From contig NZ_CP116257.1 in assembly GCF_027947595.1 (NCBI RefSeq), forward strand, positions 1,736,001-1,800,000: 64,000 nt of DNA, read 5' to 3'. This document shows positions 17,912 through 27,281 of this stretch, one piece after another. Positions within the stretch are counted from its first letter, which is position 1. The number at the start of each line of letters is the position of its first letter. This stretch comes from Streptomyces lienomycini (GTDB lineage Bacteria; Actinomycetota; Actinomycetes; Streptomycetales; Streptomycetaceae). Both the position numbers and the translations under genes were made by a program. Under the pieces are notes generated by a model. The model did no database searches, was not told where the DNA came from, and saw nothing but the letters and a program-made list of their open reading frames with translations.

Positions 17912-19168
17912 ATGAGCGACAGTCCAGCCCCACTCGCCGACCCCCACCTCGTCTACGACCCGGTGGCGGGCGACGGCCCGAAGGACGTGGTGGTCCTCGG
18001 GTCCACCGGGTCGATCGGGACCCAGGCCATCGACCTCGTGCTGCGCAACCCGGACCGCTTCCGGGTCACCGCCCTGTCCGCCAACGGCGGCCGGGTCGCC
18101 CTCCTCGCCGAGCAGGCGTACCGGCTGAGGGCGCGGACCGTCGCCGTCGCCCGCGAGGACGTCGTACCGGCGCTGCGGGAGGCGCTCACCGCCCAGTACG
18201 GCGCGGGCGAGCCGCTCCCCGAGATCCTCGCCGGACCGGACGCGGCCACCCAGCTCGCCGCCTCCGACTGCCACACTGTGCTCAACGGCATCACCGGCTC
18301 CATCGGACTCGCGCCGACCCTCGCCGCCCTGGAGGCGGGCCGCACCCTCGCGCTGGCCAACAAGGAGTCGCTCATCGTCGGCGGCCCGCTGGTCAAGGCG
18401 CTGGCCAAGCCGGGCCAGATCATCCCGGTGGACTCGGAGCACGCCGCGCTCTTCCAGGCGCTGGCCGCCGGCACCCGCGCCGACGTGCGCAAGCTGGTCG
18501 TCACCGCCTCCGGCGGCCCCTTCCGCGGGCGCACGAAGGACGAGCTGGCGGCCGTCACCGTCGAGGACGCCCTCGCCCACCCCACCTGGGCCATGGGCCC
18601 GGTGATCACGATCAACTCCGCCACCCTCGTCAACAAGGGCCTGGAGGTGATCGAGGCCCACCTGCTCTACGACATTCCCTTCGACCGCATCGAGGTGGTC
18701 GTGCACCCGCAGTCGTACGTCCACTCGATGGTCGAGTACACGGACGGATCGACCCTGGCCCACGCGACGCCCCCCGACATGGGCGGGCCCATCGCCGTCG
18801 GTCTCGGCTGGCCCGAACGCGTCCCCGACGCCGCCCCCGCCTTCGACTGGAGCAAGGCCTCGACGTGGGAGTTCTTCCCGCTCGACAACGAGGCCTTCCC
18901 CTCGGTGAACCTGGCCCGGCACGTCGGACAGCTCGCGGGCACGGCTCCGGCGGTGTTCAATGCCGCCAATGAGGAGTGCGTCGAGGCGTTCCGCGGCGGC
19001 GCCCTGCCGTTCCTCGGGATCATGGAGACCGTCACGCGGGTGGTCGAGGAGCACGGCACCCCCCGCACGGGAACCTCGCTCACCGTCGCGGACGTCCTCG
19101 AAGCGGAGACCTGGGCACGCGCCCGGGCCCGGCAACTGGCGGCACAGACGGCGGAGGCCCGTGCATGA
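17912..19168 (+). CDS. dxr: 1-deoxy-D-xylulose 5-phosphate reductoisomerase
   Basis: A 418-residue enzyme that converts DXP to MEP with NADPH, the first committed step of the MEP isoprenoid pathway. It shows the NADPH-binding turn [11 protein letters not shown] near residue 27, the ALANKESLI motif that positions metal and substrate, SEHAA, and [12 protein letters not shown]. Length is slightly above the usual 390-400 because of an N-terminal extension. The ATG at 17912 follows a run of six G residues that can serve as ribosome site. The gene overlaps rseP by four bases (ATGA), and ispG of the same pathway follows, a common actinobacterial order. Confidence 0.96.
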   Translation: MSDSPAPLADPHLVYDPVAGDGPKDVVVLGSTGSIGTQAIDLVLRNPDRFRVTALSANGGRVALLAEQAYRLRARTVAVAREDVVPALREALTAQYGAGEPLPEILAGPDAATQLAASDCHTVLNGITGSIGLAPTLAALEAGRTLALANKESLIVGGPLVKALAKPGQIIPVDSEHAALFQALAAGTRADVRKLVVTASGGPFRGRTKDELAAVTVEDALAHPTWAMGPVITINSATLVNKGLEVIEAHLLYDIPFDRIEVVVHPQSYVHSMVEYTDGSTLAHATPPDMGGPIAVGLGWPERVPDAAPAFDWSKASTWEFFPLDNEAFPSVNLARHVGQLAGTAPAVFNAANEECVEAFRGGALPFLGIMETVTRVVEEHGTPRTGTSLTVADVLEAETWARARARQLAAQTAEARA

Positions 19169-20469
19169 CGACCCTGATGTTCATCCTCGGCATAGTCCTC
19201 TTCGCCGTCGGGCTGCTCTTCTCCATCGCCTGGCACGAGCTGGGCCACCTGTCCACGGCCAAGATGTTCGGCATCCGGGTGCCGCAGTACATGGTGGGCT
19301 TCGGACCGACGATCTTCTCGAAGAAGAAGGGCGACACCGAGTACGGGGTCAAGGCCATCCCCTTCGGCGGCTACATCCGCATGATCGGCATGTTCCCGCC
19401 CGGTCCCGACGGCCGCATGGAGGCCCGCTCCACCTCGCCCTGGCGCGGCATGATCGAGGACGCCCGCTCGGCGGCCTTCGAGGAACTGCAGCCTGGTGAC
19501 GACAAGCGCCTCTTCTACACGCGCAAGCCGTGGAAGCGCGTCATCGTCATGTTCGCCGGCCCCTTCATGAACCTCGTCCTCGCGGTGGCGCTCTTCCTCA
19601 CCGTCCTGATGGGCTTCGGGATCGCGCAGCAGACCACCACCGTCAGCTCCGTCTCCCAGTGCGTCATCTCACAGAGCGAGAACCGCGACGACTGCACCAA
19701 GTCCGACCCGGCCTCCCCGGCCGCCGCGGCCGGACTCCGGGCGGGCGACAAGATCGTCTCCTTCGACGGCGTACGGACCGACGAATGGGACAAGCTCTCC
19801 GACCTGATCCGCGCCAACCCCGGCCAGGACGTGCCGGTCGTCGTCGAGCGCAAGGGCGAGCAGGTCACCCTCCACGCGACCATCGCCACCAACAAGGTCG
19901 CCAAGAAGGACTCCAGCGGGCAGATCGTCCAGGGCGAGTACGTCACCGCCGGCTTCCTCGGCTTCAGCGCCGCCAACGGCGTGGTGAAGCAGGACTTCGG
20001 CCAGTCCGTGACCTGGATGGGCGACCGGATCGGCGACGCCGTCGACTCGCTGGCCGCCCTGCCCGCCAAGATCCCCGCCCTGTGGGACGCGGCCTTCGGC
20101 GACGGCCCCCGCGAGGCCGACTCCCCGATGGGCGTCGTCGGCGCCGCCCGCGTCGGCGGCGAGATCGCCACCCTGGACATCCCGCCCACCCAGCAGCTCG
20201 CCATGTTCGTGATGCTGGTGGCCGGCTTCAACCTCTCCCTGTTCCTCTTCAACATGCTCCCGCTGCTGCCGCTCGACGGCGGACACATCGCGGGCGCGCT
20301 GTGGGAGTCGCTGCGCCGCGCCGCGGCCAGGGTGCTGCGCAGGCCCGACCCCGGGCCCTTCGACGTGGCGAAGCTGATGCCGGTGGCCTACGTGGTGGCG
20401 GGCGTCTTCGTCTGCTTCACGCTGCTCGTGCTGGTGGCGGACGTCGTCAACCCGGTGCGGATAACCTGA
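19165..20469 (+). CDS. rseP: Site-2 intramembrane zinc metalloprotease, RseP family
   Basis: A 434-residue M50-family protease. The first membrane span carries the zinc motif HELGH (H24, E25, H28). A PDZ domain lies at about 175-260 ([16 protein letters not shown]), and the third zinc ligand is in [10 protein letters not shown] near residue 370. Such proteases cut membrane-bound anti-sigma factors or signal-peptide remnants after a site-1 cut. The ATG overlaps the dxr stop. The last codons and the stop belong to a short tandem repeat (20467-20535). Confidence 0.94.
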   Translation: MTTLMFILGIVLFAVGLLFSIAWHELGHLSTAKMFGIRVPQYMVGFGPTIFSKKKGDTEYGVKAIPFGGYIRMIGMFPPGPDGRMEARSTSPWRGMIEDARSAAFEELQPGDDKRLFYTRKPWKRVIVMFAGPFMNLVLAVALFLTVLMGFGIAQQTTTVSSVSQCVISQSENRDDCTKSDPASPAAAAGLRAGDKIVSFDGVRTDEWDKLSDLIRANPGQDVPVVVERKGEQVTLHATIATNKVAKKDSSGQIVQGEYVTAGFLGFSAANGVVKQDFGQSVTWMGDRIGDAVDSLAALPAKIPALWDAAFGDGPREADSPMGVVGAARVGGEIATLDIPPTQQLAMFVMLVAGFNLSLFLFNMLPLLPLDGGHIAGALWESLRRAAARVLRRPDPGPFDVAKLMPVAYVVAGVFVCFTLLVLVADVVNPVRIT

Positions 20470-20535
20470 CGACCGGACCGTCCGCACAACTGACGACCGG
20501 ACCGTCCGCATGAACCGACGACCGGACCGTCCGCA
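20467..20535. repeat. Triple 20-bp tandem repeat spanning the rseP stop codon
   Basis: Three copies of TGACGACCGGACCGTCCGCA (third copy starts with C), at 20467-20486, 20491-20510 and 20516-20535, with 4- and 5-base spacers. The first copy contains the rseP TGA. GGACCGTCC inside each unit is itself palindromic around its centre. Confidence 0.9.
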
Positions 20536-20571
20536 TCACCCGACGTGCGGACGATCCCAACGATCCGATGA

Positions 20572-20612
20572 GAAGCCCGATCCGGAGAGCATGTCCCTCC
20601 GGGTCGGGCTTC
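20572..20612 (+). terminator. Strong hairpin after rseP
   Basis: GAAGCCCGATCCGGAG pairs with CTCCGGGTCGGGCTTC, a 16-bp stem with one G-T pair and a loop of about 9 bases. It lies 103 bp beyond the rseP stop and 149 bp before ispG, so it probably ends dxr-rseP transcription and leaves ispG with its own promoter in 20613-20760. Confidence 0.7.
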
Positions 20613-20760
20613 ACTCCGTTCGCCCGGCAGATGGACGCCAAAGGATGCATCTCCCGTACGCCCTGTGCCCGGCGTTCATGTCCGTGCCGTAATCTCGAAT
20701 GCCGGAGCCCGCCGCTGAACGGGGCCGGACCTTGATCCACGACTTGGGGTTGCACAGCAG

Positions 20761-21918
20761 ATGACTGCGATTTCTCTCGGCATGCCGGACGTTCCGACCA
20801 GGCTCGCGGAGCGCCGCAAGAGCCGGCAGATCCAGGTCGGAACCGTGGCGGTGGGCGGCGACGCACCCGTGTCCGTGCAGTCCATGACCACGACCCGCAC
20901 CTCCGACATCGGGGCCACCCTCCAGCAGATCGCCGAGCTGACGGCCTCCGGCTGCCAGATCGTGCGCGTGGCCTGCCCCACCCAGGACGACGCCGACGCC
21001 TTGGCCGTGATCGCCAGGAAGTCGCAGATCCCGGTGATCGCCGACATCCACTTCCAGCCCAAGTACGTCTTCGCCGCGATCGAGGCCGGCTGCGCCGCTG
21101 TCCGCGTGAACCCGGGCAACATCAAGCAGTTCGACGACAAGGTCAAGGAGATCGCCAAGGCGGCCAAGGACCATGGCACGCCCATCCGCATCGGCGTGAA
21201 CGCGGGCTCCCTCGACCGCCGCCTGCTCCAGAAGTACGGCAAGGCGACCCCCGAGGCCCTCGCCGAGTCCGCCCTGTGGGAGGCATCGCTCTTCGAGGAG
21301 CACGACTTCCGCGACATCAAGATCTCGGTCAAGCACAACGACCCGGTCGTCATGGTCGAGGCCTACCGCCAGCTCGCCGCCCAGTGCGACTACCCCCTGC
21401 ACCTCGGCGTCACCGAGGCGGGCCCGGCGTTCCAGGGCACCATCAAGTCGGCGGTCGCCTTCGGCGCCCTGCTCTCCCAGGGCATCGGCGACACCATCCG
21501 CGTCTCCCTCTCCGCCCCGCCGGTCGAGGAGATCAAGGTCGGCATCCAGATCCTGGAGTCGCTGAACCTGCGCCAGCGCGGCCTGGAGATCGTCTCCTGC
21601 CCGTCCTGCGGCCGCGCCCAGGTCGACGTCTACAAGCTGGCCGAAGAGGTCACCGCCGGTCTGGAGGGCATGGAGGTCCCGCTGCGCGTCGCCGTCATGG
21701 GCTGCGTCGTCAACGGTCCCGGCGAGGCCCGCGAGGCCGACCTCGGTGTCGCCTCCGGCAACGGCAAGGGGCAGATCTTCGTCAAGGGCGAGGTCATCAA
21801 GACCGTCCCCGAGTCCAAGATCGTGGAGACCCTCATCGAAGAGGCCATGAAGATCGCCGAGCAGATGGAGAAGGACGGCGTGACCTCCGGCGAACCCTCC
21901 GTCGCCGTCGCCGGCTGA
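20761..21918 (+). CDS. ispG: (E)-4-hydroxy-3-methylbut-2-enyl-diphosphate synthase
   Basis: A 385-residue [4Fe-4S] enzyme of the MEP pathway converting MEcPP to HMBPP. The cluster cysteines are visible in SCPSCGR (C280, C283) and in [10 protein letters not shown] (C315), and the barrel begins with the [11 protein letters not shown] segment. Length is typical of the bacterial two-domain form. The ATG at 20761 starts a family-typical N-terminus ([15 protein letters not shown]). It is the second MEP gene in this interval after dxr, separated by a terminator-like hairpin. Confidence 0.96.
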   Translation: MTAISLGMPDVPTRLAERRKSRQIQVGTVAVGGDAPVSVQSMTTTRTSDIGATLQQIAELTASGCQIVRVACPTQDDADALAVIARKSQIPVIADIHFQPKYVFAAIEAGCAAVRVNPGNIKQFDDKVKEIAKAAKDHGTPIRIGVNAGSLDRRLLQKYGKATPEALAESALWEASLFEEHDFRDIKISVKHNDPVVMVEAYRQLAAQCDYPLHLGVTEAGPAFQGTIKSAVAFGALLSQGIGDTIRVSLSAPPVEEIKVGIQILESLNLRQRGLEIVSCPSCGRAQVDVYKLAEEVTAGLEGMEVPLRVAVMGCVVNGPGEAREADLGVASGNGKGQIFVKGEVIKTVPESKIVETLIEEAMKIAEQMEKDGVTSGEPSVAVAG

Positions 21919-21929
21919 TCCGCCCGCCG

Positions 21930-21961
21930 ATGCCGCGTCGCCCCAGGGGGCGGCGCGGCAT
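21930..21961 (+). terminator. Hairpin after ispG
   Basis: ATGCCGCGTCGCCCC (21930-21944) and GGGGCGGCGCGGCAT (21947-21961) form a 15-bp stem with one mismatch and a tight loop, 11 bp after the ispG stop. It is followed by the leader of the acetyltransferase gene. Confidence 0.65.
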
Positions 21962-22016
21962 ATGCACGGCGGGTACAGTGCGGAGACCAGCAGATCTCAG
22001 GGTGAGGCCCCCGCAC

Positions 22017-22865
22017 GTGTTGACGCAGACCACCTCCCGCGTGCTCGAACCGAGCGACCTGGACGCCGCGCTCGCCGTCCTCGACCGCGAGCCGGTCGCG
22101 AACGCCTTCGTGACCGCCCGGGTCCAGATCGCCGGACTCGACCCGTGGCGCCTCGGCGGCGAGATGTGGGGCTGGTACGAGCACGGCATGCTCACGTCCC
22201 TGTGCTACGCGGGCGCCAACCTCGTCCCCATCTGCGCCACCCCCCGCGCCGTCCGCGCCTTCGCCGACCGCGCCCGCCGGGCCGGCCGCCGCTGCTCCTC
22301 GATCGTCGGCCCCGCCGAGCCGACCGCCCAGCTGTGGCGCCTGCTCGAACCCGGCTGGGGCCCGGCCCGCGAGGTCCGCACCCACCAGCCCCTCATGGTC
22401 ACCGACCACCTCCCCGGCGACGTCGCCGCGGACCCCTACGTCCGCCGGGTCCGCAAGGACGAGGTGGAACGGATCATGCCGGCCTGCGTGGCGATGTTCA
22501 CCGAGGAGGTCGGCATCTCCCCGATGGCCGGCGACGGCGGCCTCCTCTACCAGGCCCGCGTCGCCGAACTCGTCGGCGCCGGACGCTCCTTCGCCCGCTT
22601 CGACACCGACGGCAGGGTCGTCTTCAAGGCCGAGATCGGTGCCGCCACCGACCGCGCCTGCCAGATCCAGGGCGTGTGGGTGGCCCCCGAGTACCGCGGC
22701 AAGGGCATCGCGGCACCGGGCATGGCGGCGGTCCTGCGCTACGCCCTCGCGGACGTCGCCCCGGTGGCGAGCCTGTACGTCAACGACTTCAACACGGCGG
22801 CGCGACGGACGTACCTGCGCGTCGGCTTCCAAGAAGTGGGCGCCTTCATGAGCGTGCTGTTCTGA
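22017..22865 (+). CDS. GNAT-family N-acetyltransferase with N-terminal DUF4081-like domain
   Basis: A 282-residue protein. The C-terminal half (about 140-282) is a GNAT fold with the acetyl-CoA loop VWVAPEYRGKGIAAPGMAAV. The N-terminal half (about 1-130) resembles the degenerate GNAT-like DUF4081 domain seen in actinobacterial two-domain acetyltransferases. I took GTG at 22017, nine bases after GAGG; another in-frame GTG at 22002 is possible. Acceptor substrate unknown. It sits between ispG and proS, a conserved neighbourhood, without operon overlap. Confidence 0.85.
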   Translation: MLTQTTSRVLEPSDLDAALAVLDREPVANAFVTARVQIAGLDPWRLGGEMWGWYEHGMLTSLCYAGANLVPICATPRAVRAFADRARRAGRRCSSIVGPAEPTAQLWRLLEPGWGPAREVRTHQPLMVTDHLPGDVAADPYVRRVRKDEVERIMPACVAMFTEEVGISPMAGDGGLLYQARVAELVGAGRSFARFDTDGRVVFKAEIGAATDRACQIQGVWVAPEYRGKGIAAPGMAAVLRYALADVAPVASLYVNDFNTAARRTYLRVGFQEVGAFMSVLF

Positions 22866-22921
22866 AGCCCCGGCGCCCCCGGCCGCGCCACAGGCACCCG
22901 GACGGCAACCGGAACCCCCTG

Positions 22922-22927
22922 TAGGCT
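22922..22927 (+). promoter_or_regulatory. Candidate -10 box of a leaderless transcript
   Basis: TAGGCT lies seven bases before the ATG at 22935. No purine-rich ribosome site is present between the previous stop and this ATG. This spacing places the transcript start at or next to the A of ATG, as in leaderless Streptomyces mRNAs. No good -35 box is visible. Confidence 0.4.
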
Positions 22928-22934
22928 CCCCGCC

Positions 22935-23477
22935 ATGGACCTCGCGATCGGCCCACTGGACCTCTCCGCGCACGTGGACGAGGCCCTGGCCGTCCAAGCC
23001 GCCGCGTTCGGCCTCGGCCCCGACGAGGTGGCCGTCCGCCGTCAGATCGTCCTGCGCCACATGACCCACGCGGGCGCCAGAGCCCTCGGCGCCACCGACC
23101 GGGGCCGCCTCGTCGGCTTCGTCTACGGCATGCCCAACGACCGTGCCCACTGGTGGTCCACCGTCGTCGAGCCCTACCTCCGCGCCCAGGGCACCGACCC
23201 CTGGCTCGACGACTCCTTCGTCATCACCGAACTCCACGTCCACCCCTCCCACCAGAACCGCGGCGCGGGCCGCGCCCTGATCACCACGATCACCGACGCC
23301 GCCCCGCAGCCCCGCTCGATCCTCTCCGCCATCGACACCGAGAGCCCCGCCCGCGGCCTCTACCGCTCCCTCGGCTACCAGGACCTCGCCCGCCGGGTCC
23401 TCTTCCCCAGCGCCCCCAAGCCGTACGCGGTGATGGGCGCCACGCTCCCCCTGCTGAGGCGCACTGCCGGTCGATAA
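22935..23477 (+). CDS. GNAT-family N-acetyltransferase
   Basis: A 180-residue single-domain acetyltransferase. The acetyl-CoA binding loop is ITELHVHPSHQNRGAGRALI (about 98-117), followed by the beta5-alpha4 segment ESPARGLYRSLGYQDLARR. Acceptor unknown. It follows another acetyltransferase gene by 69 bp and precedes proS by 73 bp on the same strand. Its start lacks a ribosome site but has a TAGGCT box seven bases upstream, suggesting leaderless translation. Confidence 0.88.
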   Translation: MDLAIGPLDLSAHVDEALAVQAAAFGLGPDEVAVRRQIVLRHMTHAGARALGATDRGRLVGFVYGMPNDRAHWWSTVVEPYLRAQGTDPWLDDSFVITELHVHPSHQNRGAGRALITTITDAAPQPRSILSAIDTESPARGLYRSLGYQDLARRVLFPSAPKPYAVMGATLPLLRRTAGR

Positions 23478-23550
23478 CCGATTTCCACCCCACCGGACCA
23501 CCCGGCTAACCTCCTAGCACCACCCTTACGCAGCAGGAGACACGAGAACC

Positions 23551-25254
23551 ATGGCCAACGCACCGGTCCAGCGCATGTCGAAGTTGATGGCGAAGACGCT
23601 GCGCGACGACCCGGCGGACGCCGAAGTCCTCAGCCACAAGCTGCTGGTCCGCGCCGGCTACGTGCGCCGCACCGCCGCCGGCCTGTGGAGCTGGCTGCCG
23701 CTCGGCAAGAAGGTCCTCGGCAACATCGAGCGCATCGTCCGCGAGGAGATGGACGCCATCGGCGCCCAGGAGGTCCAGCTCCCCGCCCTGCTGCCGCGCG
23801 AGCCGTACGAGGCGACGGGCCGCTGGCAGGAGTACGGCCCCGAACTCTTCCGCCTCCAGGACCGCAAGGGCGGCGACTACCTCCTCGGTCCCACCCACGA
23901 GGAGATCTTCACCCTCCTCGTCAAGGACCAGGCATCGTCCTACAAGGACCTGCCGGTCATCCTCTACCAGATCCAGAACAAGTACCGCGACGAGGCCCGC
24001 CCCCGGGCCGGCATCCTGCGCGGCCGCGAGTTCCTCATGAAGGACTCCTACTCCTTCGACGTCGCCGACGAGGGCCTCGCCGAGTCCTACGCCCTGCACC
24101 GCGCCGCCTACCAGCGCATCTTCGAGCGCCTCGGCCTCGACTACCGCATCGTCGCGGCCACCGCCGGCGCCATGGGCGGCTCCAAGTCCGAAGAGTTCCT
24201 GGCCCCCGCCGAGGCAGGCGAGGACACCTTCGCCGACTGCCCGAACTGCGACTACGCCGCCAACACCGAGGCGATCACCCACGCCCTCACGCCAGTGGAC
24301 GCGACCGGCGTCCCGGCCGCCGAGGACATCCCCACCCCCGACACCCCCACCATCGAGACCCTGGCCGCCTCCCTCGGCGTCGAAGCCTCCGCCACCCTCA
24401 AGAACCTCCTCGTCAAGGTGGACGGCGAGATCGTCGCCGTCGGCGTCCCCGGCGACCGCGAGGTCGACCTGGACAAGGTCGAGGCACACTTCGCCCCCGC
24501 CGCCGTCGAACTGGTCACCGCCGAGGACTTCGTCGGCCGCCCCGACCTGGTCCGCGGCTACGTCGGCCCGCAGGGCCTCGGCGACAAGGTCAAGTACATC
24601 GCCGACCCCCGCGTCGCCCCCGGCACCGCGTGGATCACGGGCGCCAACAAGGCCGACACCCACGCCAAGAACGTCGTGGCGGGCCGCGACTTCGAGGTGG
24701 ACACCTACGTCGACGTCGTGGTCGTCCGGGAGGGCGACCCCTGCCCCAACTGCGGCACCGGCCTCAAGCTTGACCGTGCCATCGAGATCGGCCACATCTT
24801 CCAGCTGGGCCGCAAGTACGCCGACGCCCTCAAGCTCGACGTCCTCGCCCAGAACGGCAAGCCGGCCCGCGTCACCATGGGCTCCTACGGCATCGGCGTC
24901 TCCCGCGCGGTGGCCGCCCTCGCCGAGCAGCACGCCGACGACAAGGGCCTCGTCTGGTCCAAGGAGGTCGCCCCGGCCGACGTCCACGTCGTCGCCGCCG
25001 GCAAGGCCCTCCAGACCGAGCTGGCCCTGGAGGTCTCCGACAAGCTGGCCGCCGCCGGCGTCCGCGTCCTCGTGGACGACCGGGCCGGCGTCTCCCCGGG
25101 CGTCAAGTTCACCGACGCCGAACTCATCGGCGTCCCCCAGATCCTCGTCGCCGGCCGCCGCTCCGCCGAGGGCGTCGTGGAACTGAAGGACCGCCGCACG
25201 GGGGAGCGCGAAGAGGTCACGGTAGAGGAGGCCCTCACCCGCCTCACCAACTGA
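23551..25254 (+). CDS. proS: Prolyl-tRNA synthetase (bacterial type with editing domain)
   Basis: A 567-residue class II synthetase that charges tRNA-Pro. Motif 2 is visible at about 147-172 ([20 protein letters not shown]), motif 3 near 445 ([13 protein letters not shown]), and the C-terminal anticodon-binding domain covers about 470-567. Between motifs 2 and 3 (about 225-390) lies the INS/YbaK-like editing domain that removes mischarged alanine, which defines the bacterial form. ATG at 23551 has AGGAGA upstream. No T-box-like leader is evident. Confidence 0.96.
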   Translation: MANAPVQRMSKLMAKTLRDDPADAEVLSHKLLVRAGYVRRTAAGLWSWLPLGKKVLGNIERIVREEMDAIGAQEVQLPALLPREPYEATGRWQEYGPELFRLQDRKGGDYLLGPTHEEIFTLLVKDQASSYKDLPVILYQIQNKYRDEARPRAGILRGREFLMKDSYSFDVADEGLAESYALHRAAYQRIFERLGLDYRIVAATAGAMGGSKSEEFLAPAEAGEDTFADCPNCDYAANTEAITHALTPVDATGVPAAEDIPTPDTPTIETLAASLGVEASATLKNLLVKVDGEIVAVGVPGDREVDLDKVEAHFAPAAVELVTAEDFVGRPDLVRGYVGPQGLGDKVKYIADPRVAPGTAWITGANKADTHAKNVVAGRDFEVDTYVDVVVVREGDPCPNCGTGLKLDRAIEIGHIFQLGRKYADALKLDVLAQNGKPARVTMGSYGIGVSRAVAALAEQHADDKGLVWSKEVAPADVHVVAAGKALQTELALEVSDKLAAAGVRVLVDDRAGVSPGVKFTDAELIGVPQILVAGRRSAEGVVELKDRRTGEREEVTVEEALTRLTN

Positions 25255-25444
25255 CCTCCCCCCGGGCGGGCCCCGTACGGCGTGCCCCGGCGTGAGCCCG
25301 GTCAGTGGGTCCGGCGTTGCGGGGCGCCGCTGCGCCCACCCGTGCCGCCCTGGGGGCACCTCCCAGGCCGTTCAGGCACTGGGGGAGGCACGACCGCCCG
25401 CAACTAGGACGGCGCGAAGCGGCACCGCAGGCCGGGCGGCGGTC

Positions 25445-25645
25445 AGCCGCGTACGGCGCGAAGCGACTCCGAAGAGGAGTCGACGGAGAGCCGCGTACGG
25501 CGGGAAGCGCCCCCGAAGAGGAGTCGCCGGAGAGCCGCGTACGGCGGGAAGCGCCCCCGAAGAGGAGTCGCCGGAAAGCCGCGTACGGCGCGAGGCGGCA
25601 CCGGAGAGGGGCGAGGGTCAGCCGCGTACGGCGGGAAGGGGACGG
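25445..25645. repeat. 44-bp tandem repeat array behind proS
   Basis: Units begin at 25445, 25489, 25533, 25577 and 25620, each with AGCCGCGTACGGCG; the first three are 44 bp long, the fourth is diverged (43 bp) and the fifth is cut short at about 25645. Inside each of the first three is CGAAGAGGAGTCG. The unit length is not a multiple of three and neighbouring units are contiguous, so this is neither a coding repeat nor a CRISPR array. It occupies the 614-bp gap 25255-25868, in which I see no gene. Confidence 0.85.
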
Positions 25646-25868
25646 GTCGGGGGGTGTCCGCCCGCAGCGGTTGGCGCGTCAACGCCACCCGCTTCTGTGG
25701 CCGACCGATTCCGCGCCGTTCCGAGGACGGACACCCCCCGTCCCGGCCCCGACCCCCCACCCAGCCCAAGGCGCTCCCCGCACCCCCACCGAACCCGCAC
25801 CAGGCGCCGCAGGCATCACGCGCACCCCCACCCGCACAGCCGCCGCAGGCCCCCCCCCGCACCACCAG

Positions 25869-26768
25869 TCACAACCAGCCCGCGAACTCCAACAACAGCT
25901 CCGCGTCCTGCTCCCGCCCCACCCGCCGAGCCCGCACCCCCGACTCCACGGCACGGAACAGCGTCCACCCCCGCAGCCGCTCCCGGTTGACCTCCAGCGA
26001 CTCCGCGAGCCGCTTGATCCGCCGCCGCGTCGTGGAGGCCCCCGACGGCTGCGCGATCAGATCCTCCACCCGGTCCCGCACCAGCCGCGCCAGATCGAAG
26101 GCGCTCTCCCCGACCACCGGATCGGGCCCCACCGCCAACCACGGCATCCGGTCCCCGGCGAGCACCTTGCTCTGCCGGAACGTCCCGTGCAGCAGCCGCT
26201 CCTCCGGCGGCGCGGCCAACAGCTCCTCGCGAACCGCGAGCGCCGCGTCGACCAGCGGCGCCACCTCGGAATCGGCGACCGCGCCCGCCCGCATGGCCTC
26301 CGCCTGCCGCCCGGTCCGCTCGGCCACGGTCTCGAAGGAATGGGAGGCCGGCGGCTCCACCCACAGCCGCCGCAGCGTCCCCGCCGCCTCCAGCAACGCC
26401 TTCGCCTCCGGCAGCGACCGCACCGACACGTCCGGATGCAGCCGCTCCAACAGCAGCACACCCTCCTCGCCGGCCTCCTCGCGCACCTGCACGGCACCCA
26501 GCCCGCCCCAGTGGACCAGCGCGGCCCGCTCGCTCTCCGGGCGTGCCCGGCGCGGGGCCAGCTTCAGCACCGCGGGCGCTCCGTCGGCCGTCCGCACCAG
26601 CACCACCAGGCTGCTGCGCCCGCCGGGCACCTGCACCCGCTCCACGGTCAACTCGCGCAGCGCGACGGCCCGCTCCGCCGCTCCGGGCAGCCTCGCCAGC
26701 CAGTCGTCACCGTCCGGTGCCGTCTCACCGAGGGCCTTGATCAGACGCCGCGGCGGTTCGAAAGCCAT
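25869..26768 (-). CDS. Aminoglycoside phosphotransferase-like protein, probable pseudokinase
   Basis: A 299-residue protein with the fold pattern of the aminoglycoside/hydroxyurea phosphotransferase family: the N-lobe lysine in AVLKLAP (K69), the segment LLLERL (106-110) and the C-lobe core. The catalytic loop that normally reads LLHGDLHxxNVL is LLHGTFRQSKVL here (H194-G195-T196, with K201 in the metal-asparagine position), and the following IDP metal-binding motif is VGP (213-215). Loss of the catalytic Asp, Asn and second Asp argues against phosphotransfer; a binding or regulatory role is more likely. It is the last of a minus-strand trio with the ferritin-like protein (39 bp upstream) and a lipoprotein. 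Confidence 0.75.
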   Translation of the reverse strand: MAFEPPRRLIKALGETAPDGDDWLARLPGAAERAVALRELTVERVQVPGGRSSLVVLVRTADGAPAVLKLAPRRARPESERAALVHWGGLGAVQVREEAGEEGVLLLERLHPDVSVRSLPEAKALLEAAGTLRRLWVEPPASHSFETVAERTGRQAEAMRAGAVADSEVAPLVDAALAVREELLAAPPEERLLHGTFRQSKVLAGDRMPWLAVGPDPVVGESAFDLARLVRDRVEDLIAQPSGASTTRRRIKRLAESLEVNRERLRGWTLFRAVESGVRARRVGREQDAELLLEFAGWL

Positions 26769-26807
26769 ACGCGAGCCGTTCCCTTCCCGTACGGACAGCC
26801 GTACGTG

Positions 26808-27281
26808 TTACGCAGTCGGAGTCGGGCCCGAACCCCGCGAGGGCGAGGCGCCGGCACGCTCCGCGAGCCCCGGGAAGGCTACGCTCCCGCCCCGCCAGCG
26901 CACCGCACGGACCGCGGCCTCACGGAGCGCCCCCGCCGCGTCGGCCCGCGCGGCGCCCTCGGCGGCCCGCACCAGGTCGGAGCAGACCCCGGCCACCCGG
27001 TCCTCCAGTTCGGCCGCCAACCGCACCGCGGCCGCCGAGTCCGGGACGGAGAAGGGCAGCGCGTACCCCGCCGCCGCAGCGACCGGCTCGCCGCCCAGGT
27101 CGCGCACCTCGCGCGCCAGCGCGTCCCGCCGCGCCCGGTGCGCGTCGTACGCCGTCCGTGCCTCGGTGCGCCGTTCCTCGTCGACGCGCCCGCCGACGAC
27201 CCCGTAGCCGTACACGGCCGCGTGCTCCGCCGCCAACGCCGCCTGGAGGGCGTCCAGCCGCCCGTCCTCCGCCTTGCTCAC
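26808..27281 (-). CDS. Ferritin-like domain protein (DUF4439 type)
   Basis: A 157-residue helical protein. The segment LDALQAALAAEHAAVYGYGVVGG, with acidic and histidine residues (AEH) in the first helix, and a second helix TAYDAHRARRDALAREVRDLGG match DUF4439, a ferritin-like four-helix family of actinobacteria. Whether it binds metal is not established; only some of the usual metal ligands are obvious. Its ATG overlaps the stop of the lipoprotein gene (ATGA), so the two are co-translated. Confidence 0.75.
   Translation of the reverse strand: MSKAEDGRLDALQAALAAEHAAVYGYGVVGGRVDEERRTEARTAYDAHRARRDALAREVRDLGGEPVAAAAGYALPFSVPDSAAAVRLAAELEDRVAGVCSDLVRAAEGAARADAAGALREAAVRAVRWRGGSVAFPGLAERAGASPSRGSGPTPTA

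Noticed and set aside
25445..25645. CRISPR-like array
   Set aside because: Units are contiguous and lack variable spacers, and no cas gene is present.
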